Below the pieces are notes generated by a model. The model was not told the origin of the DNA. It saw only the letters and a program-made list of their open reading frames with translations, and made no database searches. The position numbers were made by a program, and so were the translations under genes. Source: Arbacia lixula (Eukaryota; Echinodermata; Echinoidea; Arbacioida; Arbaciidae). From it: DNA of 64,000 bases. The stretch is taken from the NCBI GenBank assembly GCA_963669155.1, contig OZ022589.1:2966269-3030268 (forward strand), given 5' to 3'. Below, piece by piece: positions 9,491-22,300 of the stretch (position 1 is the first letter of the stretch; every line of letters starts with the position of its first letter).

Positions 9491-10188
9491 CAATGAAGTG
9501 ATGTGATGAAAAAAAAAGTAAGAAGAAAACAACAGACCATGCAAAAGAGAATTGCAGAATGAAGTGGGAAGTCCATCTTGGAACTGATAAGTCACACAAG
9601 CAACAGAAATGATTGGGAAAAAATGGTCGCCTATGTCAATAGATAGTGGCACTAATAGAAGAAGCCTTTGTTTCCATGGAGTATTTCTTCACTCTACAAG
9701 TTTTTTTTTTTTTACATACACGTGTGTGTTAGATGCTATATTATTTAATGAAATACTCCTGAAAATTGTAACCAACTGCTTTTTTATCATATCTATAGAG
9801 AGCTGGAGAGTATTTTTATACACCTGGGGTATCCCATGGCAGAGGACCTTGTGACTATGCATTTGACTGAGGTAAACATGGACTATGCAATGATGGCATA
9901 CACTCAACCAGAAGAGCTAGAAGAAAATCAACCTCCTTGCTAGCCAAAGACCAGTATAGTTCCAGCCTAGGATCAGTCAAGGGCCAGTGAAGAACCAGGC
10001 CCAACATCAACAAGGAGAGGACCTGATGAGGAGTGGTCCAAAATAGAGGACATTGGTACTGTCTAGGTCTGCATGAGGACAAATATGATATTATTAACAA
10101 AATGTCAGCCACCTTCCTGCTTAGAATAATGTCAGCTAGAATGTGTTAGACAACATTGGATCAAAATCAGGAGAGTTGTTGAAGTGAC
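9491..10188. other. upstream region of ZSWIM2
   Basis: This holds the presumed 5' flank and 5'UTR of ZSWIM2. No TATA box, initiator or CpG-rich promoter is convincing. CCATGGCAGAGGACCTTGTG at 9833-9852 resembles exon 1 (TTGGCAGAGGACC at 10208) and is followed by GAG|GTAAAC at about 9868-9876. It could be an upstream exon or an old duplication; neither is proven. Confidence 0.35.
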
Positions 10189-10341
10189 ATGGCGACAAGG
10201 AGTGTTCCTTGGCAGAGGACCATATCGGATGCGGTCTCCTGGCACCAGGACCAGGCCCAGTCAGCCACCATCTACATCCTGCGGGAGATGGGCCCCACAG
10301 GCTTTCTGCTCAAGGAGGATGGGGAGACCAAGAAGTTTAAG
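10189..10341 (+). CDS. ZSWIM2: ZSWIM2 exon 1
   Basis: Encodes residues 1-51 with the family's hallmark SWHQDQAQSATIYILREMGP. It ends at AAG|GTATGT, phase 0. Confidence 0.93.
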
Positions 10342-13300
10342 GTATGTCTAGTCTGCCGAAGAATGATGTAACCCTTGCATTACCAGGCCAGGAAAAAAAA
10401 CATTCGCTTACTACCGTACACATATTCATACCAGTGATAATGAGAGAGTTGACCCTAACATTACCAGGCCTTCAAAACTCCATTGGCTCCCTACACATCT
10501 TCATGCCAATGGTATTGAGGTTAACCCTTGCATTTATTACCAGGCCTTGAAAAAAACTCATATTTACTACACATATTCATGCCAATGGTAATGAGAGAGT
10601 TAATTGTAAAGGGTTGTATTGGTCATCATTATGAGCCATGATTGACAGAATATTATACAGTCATTACCAGGGCCAAAACTTTGTCAAAATTAAACAATTT
10701 TATAGTTTTTGTCTCGCCCACCGGAGGTGAAGGCGAGACTAAGGGATCCAAATGGCGTCCGTCCGTCGTCCGTCCGTCGTCCGTCCGTCGTCCGTCGTCC
10801 GTCGTCCGTCACAAATGTTAAAGTTTACCTGCAAGACTCTCTTATGATCCATAACTTCACATGGGTTGCTTGGATTACAACCTAACTTGGGTCATAGATG
10901 CACTGGGGGTACCTTCATGTTATGGTGGCGTTGGAGGTCACAGGATAAGGTCAAAGGTCATTTGAGGTCATACGTTAAAGTTTACCTGCAAGACTCTCTT
11001 TTGACAAATAACTTCACATAGGTTGCTTGGATTACAACCTAACTTGGGTCATAGATGCACTGGGGGTACCTTCATGTTATGGTGCTGTTGGAGGTCACAG
11101 GATAAGGTCAAAGGTCATTTGAGGTCATACGTTAAAGTTTACCTGCAAGACTCTCTTTTGACAAATAACTTCACATGGGTTGCTTGGATTACAACCTAAA
11201 TTGGGTCATAGATGCACTGGGGGTACCTTCATGTTATGGTGGCGTTGGAGGTCACAGGATAAGGTCAAAGGTCATTTGAGGTCATACGTTAAAGTTTACC
11301 TGCAAGATACTCTTTTGACAAATAACTTCACATGGGTTGCTTGGATTACAACCTAACTTGGGTCATAGATGCACTGGGGGTACCTACATGTTATGGTGCT
11401 GTTGGAGGTCACAGGATAAGGTCAAAGGTCATTTGAGGTCATACGTTAAAGTTTACCTGCAAGACTCTCTTTTGACAAATAACTTCACATGGGTTGCTTG
11501 GATTACAACCTAACTTGGGTCATAGATGCACTGGGGGTACCTACATGTTATGGTGCTGTTGGAGGTCACAGGATAAGGTCAAAGGTCATTTGAGGTCATA
11601 CGTTAAAGTTTACCTGCAAGACTCTCTTTTGACAAATAACTTCACATAGGTTGCTTGGATTACAACCTAACTTGGGTCATAGATGCACTGGGGGTACCTT
11701 CATGTTATGGTACAGTTGGAGGTCACAGGATAAGGTCAAAGGTCATTTGAGGTCATACGTTAAAGTTTACTTGCAAGACTCTCTTATCACACATAACTCA
11801 TCACATGTTGCTACAATGGCAATCAAACTTGGATGATGGATGCACTGGGGGCACCTGCATGTTATTGTGCTGTAAGAGGTCACATGATAAGGTCAAAGGT
11901 CATTTGAGGTCATACATTAAAGTTTACTTGCAAGACTCTTGGTTAAGGCTTCCTAACTTGTGCACAGAATTGTGTGAGCATGTGTGAGCATTACTGATGT
12001 AGATTTAGGCAAACATTACTCATGTACATTTATGCAAATTTATTCAAAGTCACTATTTAGCACCTGATTTTGATGTTGTCTGTTTGAATTTGCTTATTTG
12101 TTTGTTTCAGATTTCTTTTGCGTAGCAACGGAGATCGCGATATTTCTGGTTATTTTCGCAAGTGGGCGAGACACAATATTGCTAATGCCTTGTTATATTA
12201 TTCCTTCCTCATATCATGAAATCGAACAAGAATAGGGCCCATGGTCATGCAATCCAGTGATTAAGAGTCTAGTATTTTTGACCACATCAACCCCAAAGTT
12301 AACTTTGCTGATAGGTGGAGGAATTCAACCAAAAACTGATGGTTCATCAAGCAACTCAATTGCATACTGTGTCCTCACATGGAGAAGTCCATTGAACTTA
12401 AAGGGCCCCTGTCATCAAAATGTATGTTGACTTCTGTTGATGCAACTTAATATGTATATAACAAAATCGCTAATTGTTCAATGGAAATATGTGTCCTATA
12501 TTTTAAAATATTTGTTACATGTTTTTTCCTGCTACTTTCTACCTTTGATGATGTCACAGGGGGAATCTTGAGTTGGAGGATATTTTGGAGGCTGGGCTTA
12601 TCAGTGCTGAGAAAAAAATAAAGAAAAATTATTTTAAAATATGAGACATATATTTCCATTGAACAGTTAGTGATTTTGTTATGTACATATTATGTTGCAT
12701 CAACATAAGTCGACATACATTTTGATGACATGGGACCTTTAAGCCTGTGTTGAGATGGAATTTTGCATCCTTAAGCAAGGGAACAGGGTTGATTTTGGCC
12801 ATGATTCAGGGACACAATCAAATGTGATAAAATCAAGGATTTTCTTGAACATCTTTTGATAAGATTACAAATTATATTCATATTAATAAATTAGACTATG
12901 CAGAGATGCTAAATATTTACTATTTCCTGTGGGAAATGTTCATTGCTGCATTTTTTAGAGAGATCTATTGAGCCCAAATACAGTTGCTTTGTAGCTGACA
13001 CAGAGGACTATAGAATTGATCAATAAACAAATATTCAGACCAGGTTATCTTTAATTATCTTTTTAAAAAAATATATATTTGCAGGTTTTTCTTGGGGATC
13101 CTCATAAATGTACCTGCTCTGTCTTTATGAAAGAGAAAGACCTGTGCAAGCATATTTGTTGGTATGTATCATGTTGTTTTTGTTAGTTATAACCTGATAA
13201 TATAATATAAAACCCTTTGTTTTGTACCTGTCAATATGTTAATGTTATAGTCCCAATTAAAGAGAGAATATTCAAATGACTGATGTAAACATGAAACTCA

Positions 13301-16300
13301 CAACTTACTTTACGAGTTTGGTTAAGGGAACCACAGAACAATGCTTTTACCTGTAGTATGATTAAGGTAAAATATTAACAATACACAATGCAGCATACGA
13401 CCACCATGGGCAAAAATGCAAATCCTCAATTAAAGAATATTTTAAACAAGACAAATGTATTTAGCATTAAGACAAATGTATCTCGGAATTGAACCACAAA
13501 ACTGAGAAATGTGAGAAAACATGGTTTGATTTAAAAAATATTTTGATTTAATCCACAAAACACTTTTATGGAGAGTTTGATTGAATTTATTCTAATGCGT
13601 GTATTTGTGTTCATGCGATTTCCATAGTTTGAAAAAGAAGAAGAAGACGGTTTTTGTTGGAATAGAAATGATAAGAAGCCTTTGAAGGGAAAAGAAGAGA
13701 TAATTATTACATACTTTTTGCTCATGTATAATATCGTAACTTTTTAGCCTAAAACTGACACAGATAAGATCTACAATATTTGACAGATACTCCAAACTGT
13801 TTCCTGTATTGTTTTGAGTAGTCTCAAAGCTTCCATGCTGTGATATCTTGCATTCAGCTAGATAGGTAATCTTTTTTAAAAATTTGTAAGCCTGAGTCAT
13901 ATCGATGTTGTAAACCGGGGCTCGCCGTATAGCGCGCATGCTGTGGCAATGGCCTGCATTGACAGCACACGCATCGCACGCGCACAACCATTATGCCACA
14001 CCACGCACAAGTTCCTGCCTTAGCTCCTTGCTCGATGGAGCGCCAGAGAGCGGGTTAAACCTGTGCACATTGGCTTGATTCTCAGCGATGCACCAGTTTC
14101 AGCAAAATGGCTCCGGGGCTCAATAGCTTCGATAGAGACCCGGCTTACAAATCAAATCGACTCGTGCTTATATATTTGTGCTCGTGATTAAATTATATTT
14201 TACAAGGAAATGAACCTTACTATTGAGAATCTCATATGGAAGATTCAAGTTTGCTTTTTTGACCACCATTCTTTTGGTGTTGCTTTGCAGGGTTCTTCTG
14301 AAGAAATTTCGTTTGGACAGACACAATGAGTGTAAGTGCCAAATATTTCACCATTTCTATCTTTGTACTTAAAGTAGGAATAATGCTCTTGCATCCTACT
14401 CTTCTTTTTCAATGTGTATCACTCTATTTAATGCAGTCAATTGTGGATGTGTTTGTGCTATATTAACTGCATGCAATAAGTACATATCTTCATTCAGTGG
14501 CTGCCATCTAAAGGCTGAATTTGATATATGTTATGTGCATGGCTCAGATCAAGGGCACACAAGTGTTACATTTGGAATAAAGATTGAAAGTCAAAGACAC
14601 AATAAGGTAATGTTATCCAAGTACTCTTCAAACATTGCTCAACACGTACCGAAAATATTGAGTTATATACATTACTAATAGCAAGTTAAACATGATTATC
14701 CTCATTTTGCAACTGTGGATCATAGTAGCAATTAATGAAGGAGAATATTGAAAAACACATCTTAACAAGTTATCTTCTTAGTTTATCCCCATTATGGACT
14801 AGCTGAAAAGACTTCCAGCTGCCACACTAGCTGTGGTACTAATGTATGTTTATTTAACTCACGAAAAACAGAACACAAAAATGCTTTATGGCCTTGGAAT
14901 AAAGGGGGAACACATCATGTGAAAGGATACTGGTTATACATGTACTGTCCTAGTGTTGGGATCTATCTTTAACTCTTAGAGTACCATAGCACTGCAAACA
15001 TGCTGTTGTTACGGTGCTTCATACACGCCAGCGCGAATGATTGCTTTGTACACGCATACAAATGTAGATGTAGAACGTGATGTGAGCTTTGCAGCTATTT
15101 GTAACAAAGCGTTAAATAATGTCACAGTAATCATTACCCCCCCCCCCCCCAAGAAAAAGTTATTCTTTCTTGAATGAAAGGGGCATATTTGGTCACATAA
15201 AAACTAACTGCAAAATATGACAATTTTTGAATGAAAATTTTTATTTGATGGCTGGCTCAGTCCCTGAGCTAGGAGAGAAAGTGCATGTAGCCCGAGTTCT
15301 CAGTAAAGAAAAAGCAATGCATGAAGTTTGAATCAAGGAAAATGAGTAAGTTATTTCAAGACTTACCTTCAACATCAGGAGCAAAGCAGCACACTGCAGC
15401 CTGCATACATTTATCTACACATAGCTGCATACAATGCTTGCATGTGTAAAGCAATGTGCACATGAACCGGGGAATCCCCAACTTAGTCTTTATTCCAGTC
15501 TCAAATTTGTTTTTAAGTCATAAGGAATTACCACTTGAATTAGAAACTAAATCATAATCATTTGCTAAAAATGTCATTTTCAGAAGTTAGGAATTTCAAA
15601 TATTTTAATTCTTCTTGTATAAGGAAGCCTCAATTAAACAATTTAGTCTGTACAAACTAAGCTCATAAATGTTGTTATTGTTTCAATAAATTTGGGGTGT
15701 TCTCAGTGTCCTTAAACAGGAGGTCCAGTTGCAGGATTAAATCTTTGTTGAATTGACAAGCCTCCCTTTTTGTCTGTTCTGTTTCCCAGTGACCTTCCAG
15801 CGAGGCTTGGTGGAGCGAGAGATCAATGAGGTCCTAAGAGGGCTGGCCAAGAGGGAGGACCCCCGCAGGAAGGCAGCAGCCAACAGGATCGCCAGGGCTG
15901 CTCAGGGGGGCGGGGCCTATCAACATCCTGATGGCCGACAACCCATGGAGCAGAGAGAGATCACAGAGGAAGATGTGTGCCCTATTTGTCAGGATGAACT
16001 ACTGGGTAGCAGGGAGCCTGTCACATATTGCAGGTACGCAATGGTGGAATTGTACTTGCCAAGGCCTTTCTCTGATCAATACGGGACGTGACAATTTTAT
16101 AAATTCATTTTCGTTATCCCATTTTAACAGCAGAAGTCTGCCATGAAATTATGAAAATTTTGAAATGTTTATATATGGTATCAAACATGATTTTTAGGAA
16201 ATTGGTTTAACCGAAACTAGGCTATGTAATTCTTCACCCACAGAAATGTATCAAGTCACTGGTTATGAATTCGTATTCAGTGATAGAGTAAACAAGGTGG

Positions 16301-19300
16301 TGATACAGGAATGTATGCGTACATAATCCGCTTAAATTTTCTATTAGGAGTGATCTAACAATTGCTAGCGAGTCACTTGAAAATCTGTTTATTGAATAGC
16401 CACATTCTCCATCTAAGAAGACTATTATTGGTGTCATGTATTGTCCACCTGATCAACATGTCAACTTAGTCTAAGAGCAACTAACTATGCTTTTGAATAA
16501 CATTAACTCTTTGTGCGTTCACCTGTGAACCCCCCGTGCGTTGCATTAATTTGAGTGTGCGCATATTCCAATGAACTCTTGTCGAGTAGTAGCTTTCAAG
16601 GGCTATAACTTATTATTTGATTGTCGTGAGGAAAAATAGTGTACATATAAAATATAGAGAATTTCATGGGCTTTCCACTCATATGTATTTTGTATGGCAG
16701 TTGAGGAGCTACTGTATCACAGGGCTCTACTTGTGCAGAACATTTGAAAAAAAATGTCAATGTTTTCAGTAGTGCTAATGTAAATGATATGTTGGACTCT
16801 TCATTTGCTGTAAATTGCAGGGAAATTATTACAGTTATTTTGCTAAGACCATGACCTTTCTATTGATATCAAAATCAATAAGTTTTGAAAAGAAGAAAGT
16901 TCGATGCAGGAAGTGCATAGAAAAGCTTGTATGGCCAAGAATTTGGCTTGATTAGGACTCTAGGAGCTCTTTGTGTTGTAATATAAAGAGATCGCCTACA
17001 ATGCGGACATGTACATGCACCCACTAAGACCATGACCTTTCTATTGATATCAAAATCAATAAGTTTTGAAAAGAAGAAAGTTCGATACAGGATGTGCATA
17101 GAAAAGCCTGTATGGCCAAGAATTTGGCTTGGTTAGGACTCTAGGAGCTCTTTGTGTTGTAATACAAAGAGATCGCCTACAATGCGTACATGTACACGCA
17201 CCCACATAATCACAGTACAATAACAAGGAACTTGTATGATTTTCTTCTGTACTGTACTGTACAAGATGGAAAAATACCGAAACAAAATGATCAAAATTCT
17301 CCGAAATCTTCTATGTAACCCTATGCTGCAACGCGAACGAGCGGAAAGCCTATTACAGTGACGATCGCAAGCAATAGTACCGAACAGTGGTACGGTTCGC
17401 AGTACGCACATATTTCCATTTCCATTCTCCTATGTGTATTCTGTGCAAAATTGCTAACGAAACGTGTCCACGGTTGTGCATTGATGCGAACAAAACGTAC
17501 AAAGAGTTAATATGAGTTCATGTAATTGTTTCATACTGGTAATTTGAACCGTAGGTTAAAGAAAAGCTGGTTCAAACACAAAGAGTTTTTATTCAGCTAT
17601 CATATACACCCAATTATACACTGTCCAACTCGTATCACGTCCACATCTGCCAAGTTATTAGACAATATTTTTTACAAATCGGCCTTTCCGCGTAAGTGTC
17701 AACATCTGCCTCAAAATTTAGAATTGATATATACATGTATATTACGTAAAATTTTTGGCAAATCAGTTCAGTTCAGTTCAGTTTTAATATCATCATCTCG
17801 CAGCCTCAGCTGAATTGCATGACAATTTACAATATCTAAAAACATGCACAAATAAAAACAGTTAATGAAAATACATAGATTAATCAAATACATGTAGTAT
17901 ATGGAAATATACCAAGACAGTGTATTTAGAGATAATATATGAATTGATATATGGACTGGTATTGATACTATGTCTGGTATAATCAGTTTTAGATGATAAA
18001 TAGATTGAAAAGAAATAATGATACATGGATTATTTCATAGCATTGCACTTATATGATTGGGTAATGTACATGTTTTAAAAAAAGATGCTATTGTGGTCAT
18101 TTATTGCACAAATTGTAAAGATTTTAATCAACCATATCGAGTATAAATAATAATAGTACTGTTTTCAGAAAGAGCCTACACATACAGAGCATGCTTACAA
18201 TGTGTTATCAGGAAAGTTCTTTCAATTTAAATCCTTTGGAACAGTGTAATGTAAAGAAACAGTAACAAAATCTTTGGTTTGTCTGGAAATTCAGACTCCA
18301 CATTGTACCTCCATTAGGTGGTTGTCAATGGTCTCATGAATTCTGTTGAGAACCATCCCATAGAAGACTTTCCCTGGGATGGGTAGTGTGATTAGCCCTG
18401 TAGTCAGATGGGTCAAGCTTGTCCCTCTTCCTGAACACTGACCGTGTAATGAGGCCTTTGTACCAGTCTTCCATTGTTTTACTTTCCGACCGTGCTGCAT
18501 TGATAATTTTCACCATGGTTTGTCTCATATGTAAAGCATCTAACTACAGGGCTATCACACTATCATACCCAACATCTCCACTAAATCGATCTTTACAGGT
18601 TTGTTATAAACTTCTTATATAAAGCACTGTCCTTCTCTATCATTTGGGTAGAGAACGTACTTCAAATGCATTTCATAATGTGGGATATGACTAACCAACC
18701 ACCGTCTCTACGTTCAGTGCAATATGTCATATTATGTATGCTGTTCATCAGAAATTCTTACAAATATGCCTTTTGCCAGGTAGTCATATCGCCAGCTCTC
18801 ATTGGAAGTTCTGCTGTTCTAAGTCTGCATTCACATCAATTGCATGACGATCTTATTGCACATTCTTTTTTTTTTTTGAGAATCATCACAATTCTTTCAA
18901 GTCGGCCTTTAATGAGCTTATGATGATGTTCCTGCACCTCTCTCTCTCTCTCTGAAGGTTTGGCTGCGCTAAGAGCATCCACATAAAGTGCATGAAGGTG
19001 TGGGCGGATCACCAGAAGTCAACAGGTGAGACCATCTTGAAGTGCGCCCTCTGTAGGGAGGACTTTGGGCAGATTGAGGTGGTGGACGCTGAGTACCGAA
19101 ATACCATGCTGCAGAAGACGCGGGCGGAGCGTGCAGACATCCACATGGGGCTGAGCTGTATGGCGTGCAGTCAGAGCCCCATCACCGGCAAGTGCTACAA
19201 GTAAGTGGCTGAGGAAACGCTCTATTACATGTAGGTAGTTATGTAGAGTAGTTGTGGACATCGCTGTCATGGTTTCATTTTAATGGCCTGCAGTCACAGC

Positions 19301-22300
19301 CCAAACACTGGTAAGTGCTTCGATCAAGTATTAAAGTGGCAATATGGACGCTTCAGCAGATAGTAGTAGTTGTTGACATGGTTGTCATGGTTTCATTTTA
19401 ATATAGTGTTTATCCTATGGGCAGGCGGTCCTTACTGGCATATTTGGTAATAACCAAACTCCTCTGACTGGATTCTACTTGAGTTGTCATCATTTGAGGT
19501 CTTGTAGTCAGCAGTCTTCGTAATCAGGTTTACTCTGCTTCTTCTTTCTGTATAATCATCTATTTCATACTTTCAGATGTTCTTCCTGTGTGGACTACTA
19601 TCTCTGCCAGAACTGCTTCGCTGGAAACTCTCACGTTCAGCATTCCTTCCAGTTCAGACAAGTAAGGACTAAATGAGAACAAATCCCAATGCAAGTGGGT
19701 CTGCAGTAAAGGGATATTTTTGGGCACAACTGAATCATTTTAAATTATGACCACCTTGCACCACCAAAGTATGACAGAGTGTTGAATTAATTTCCTCCAA
19801 AATATCTTCAGCTAAAATCCTCTCTGAATGTTCATTATTACATATTTCTAAACTAAGCCTGTACATATTTGCCATATCATAGAGGTAACGGGACAGACGA
19901 GTGTATCACAAACTCGTCTGCCCCGTTATCAACGTGCTGTGGCAAATTTGTACAGGGCAAATTTTCTGAAGCGTACAAATAAACCTTGTAAAGAACAAAT
20001 CAATACATTTCTTTGATATCTTATCGTTATTGGCTGGTTTATTTAAGAGACAAAAGAAAATAATTGGAATTTAAGAGATTTATGCAAATGTTACAGTAAA
20101 TGTAACAGAAATGTACCCATTACTGTAGACAGGCCCAAATACATTTTCACCCTGAAAGACAGGGTAGCCCATTGAAAAAAGTCATGAAAGTCGGCGGTAA
20201 TCAGCAGTATACCCTAACTAAAAAAGTATGAAATTTTACAGTCATAGCTTTACAAACGTTTTTGGGAGAAGAGAAGAACTATCCCTGTTAGGTTTGAAAG
20301 GTAAAGACAATAATGGTATATAAATGTAGACTATAGTTGCTATGTTTGAAATGTAAACAAGGCTGGTTTTTCACTTTTCCTGAAAAGGTTCAAAAAGCTA
20401 TGAATGTGAGATTTCATACACATTATTGTTAGGGTCGACTGCTGATTCTTGCCAAGCTTCATGACTTTTGTAAAAGGCCAGTTTGTCTTTAATAAGGATG
20501 CACAAGGTAAAATATTGAAAAGATCATCATGTATATCCATAAAGGATCAAACTAATGTATCATGTCATGATAAACACTTCTTTCATGCATGCATGTGTAA
20601 ATAAATTTCATGATCCATGCTGCTCATAGAAATCCAACCAGCGGTGGCGCCCTGCTCAGCGGGGTTCAGGTGGTGCCTTGCCTGCGGCCGTCATGTCCGA
20701 CTTACAGAACAGAGACATTACAGATGAGGATTACGACATGCTGCTGCAGCTGGACAAGTGAGTCGGATGGTACTGTGTGTTGTGCCCTCATATTGTGTAT
20801 TTGTTTTCATCACCCTGTCCAGCCCCACTCAACAACCGGATGCGACATCATAAACATTACTGATATAGTCTCTGTGGTGCCGTGTATCTGATAACATACA
20901 TCATATATTAGCACTGTTAATTTTTCAATGATATTTATTCTATTCAATGCTTTTTTTCAAACAAGTACAAAATAACAATAACTTAATCAATACATGAAAT
21001 ATCTGCATGTAAACATAATTGTATAAGTGTTTCCTTTTCAATGATTCTCCACTGTGTTTTACAAACAACAACAAAATCAGTACTTAAAATATTTTGCATG
21101 TTAACATAATCATATAGAGCATGATTTTACATTTACACCTAAATAATACAACTGAACTTTTACTATTTAGGAGAAATAGAAGAGAAGACCCATTTCCCTC
21201 CCCCCCAAAAATACATGTATGCGAGGTATAGCATGTTTACAGTAATTATCTTCCCTTTTGAATACTTTCTTGCAGTGCTGCCTCCAACCAGCCCAGCTCG
21301 GTTCCAGACCAGGTGGTGAGATCCTTCCCCGTAGAGACAGTGCGGGAGGGCAGTGGTCTACTCTCTCTGGGCACCCAGTGTAGAGTGTGTCTGAGGTCAT
21401 ACACTGCGGGACAGCTGGTCAAAAGACTGCCCTGCAAGCACAAGGTTAGGACATAAGGGAGGAGGATGCTGATGATGGGGAGGATGACGATGGGGATGTT
21501 AATTAAGATGTGATGATAATGAGAAGTTGATGCTGCTGAAGAAGAAGATGTTACTGATAAAGTTGATGAAGATGATGATGATGCCTTCAATCAGGCCAGT
21601 TCAGTCAGGAGAGAAGATGGTATGCAAAATAATTGTAAGTCTACACATTTGATGACGAAAAATAAGTAATATCCAATATCCTCAATTCTTTTCCCTCACC
21701 ATTTGTTTCCCTGTGTATAGTTCCATGCAGAGTGCATTGACCAGTGGCTGCTTCACGAGCACCCCACCTGTCCCGTAGATGGCACCGTGGTGTGGAGCCC
21801 CTTCATGGGGGACTCCCTTGGGGGAGGGAGACCCCCCAAGAAGAAAAACGCCAACAAGCCCCTACCTCAGGGGAGTCACCAGGTTGGGGATGCGACACAG
21901 AGCACCCCTGCCCTAGAAATCGTCCCTGGGATCGGCACTGTGAGACTGCAGGGGCGGGAGCAGGGCCAGGGAGGGGTGAGGAGAGGAGGAGGCAGGGGAG
22001 GGTATGGAAGAGGTCACCTGACAGACAAGGGTCCCGAGGATGGGGGTGGGGCCAGTCTGGCAGCAGACTTTCAACTGACCGGGGCAGCATTTTCCACACG
22101 CCCTCAACCCAGGTGAGCAATCAGCAAGGAATGGCCTCTCACCAGTTGTCTACTTTAAAGGGAATATACTGTACTGGGAAGACAAAAGAAAACTTCAAAA
22201 GGTGATTGTGAGCAATCTTCTTGCCAATGGTCTTAGATTCATGTATTGTCCATTTTAGAAACTTTCTGGAAGTTATTTGCCATCAAATGATCCACTTTTG

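Noticed and set aside
10818..11940. CRISPR-like array
   Set aside because: The repeat unit is 157 bp with no short repeat/unique spacer pattern, and the genome is eukaryotic.
21744..22205. Alternative long frames on both strands over ZSWIM2 exon 9
   Set aside because: The frame that continues the RING-H2 from exon 8 at phase 0 is different. The others result from G/C-rich composition.
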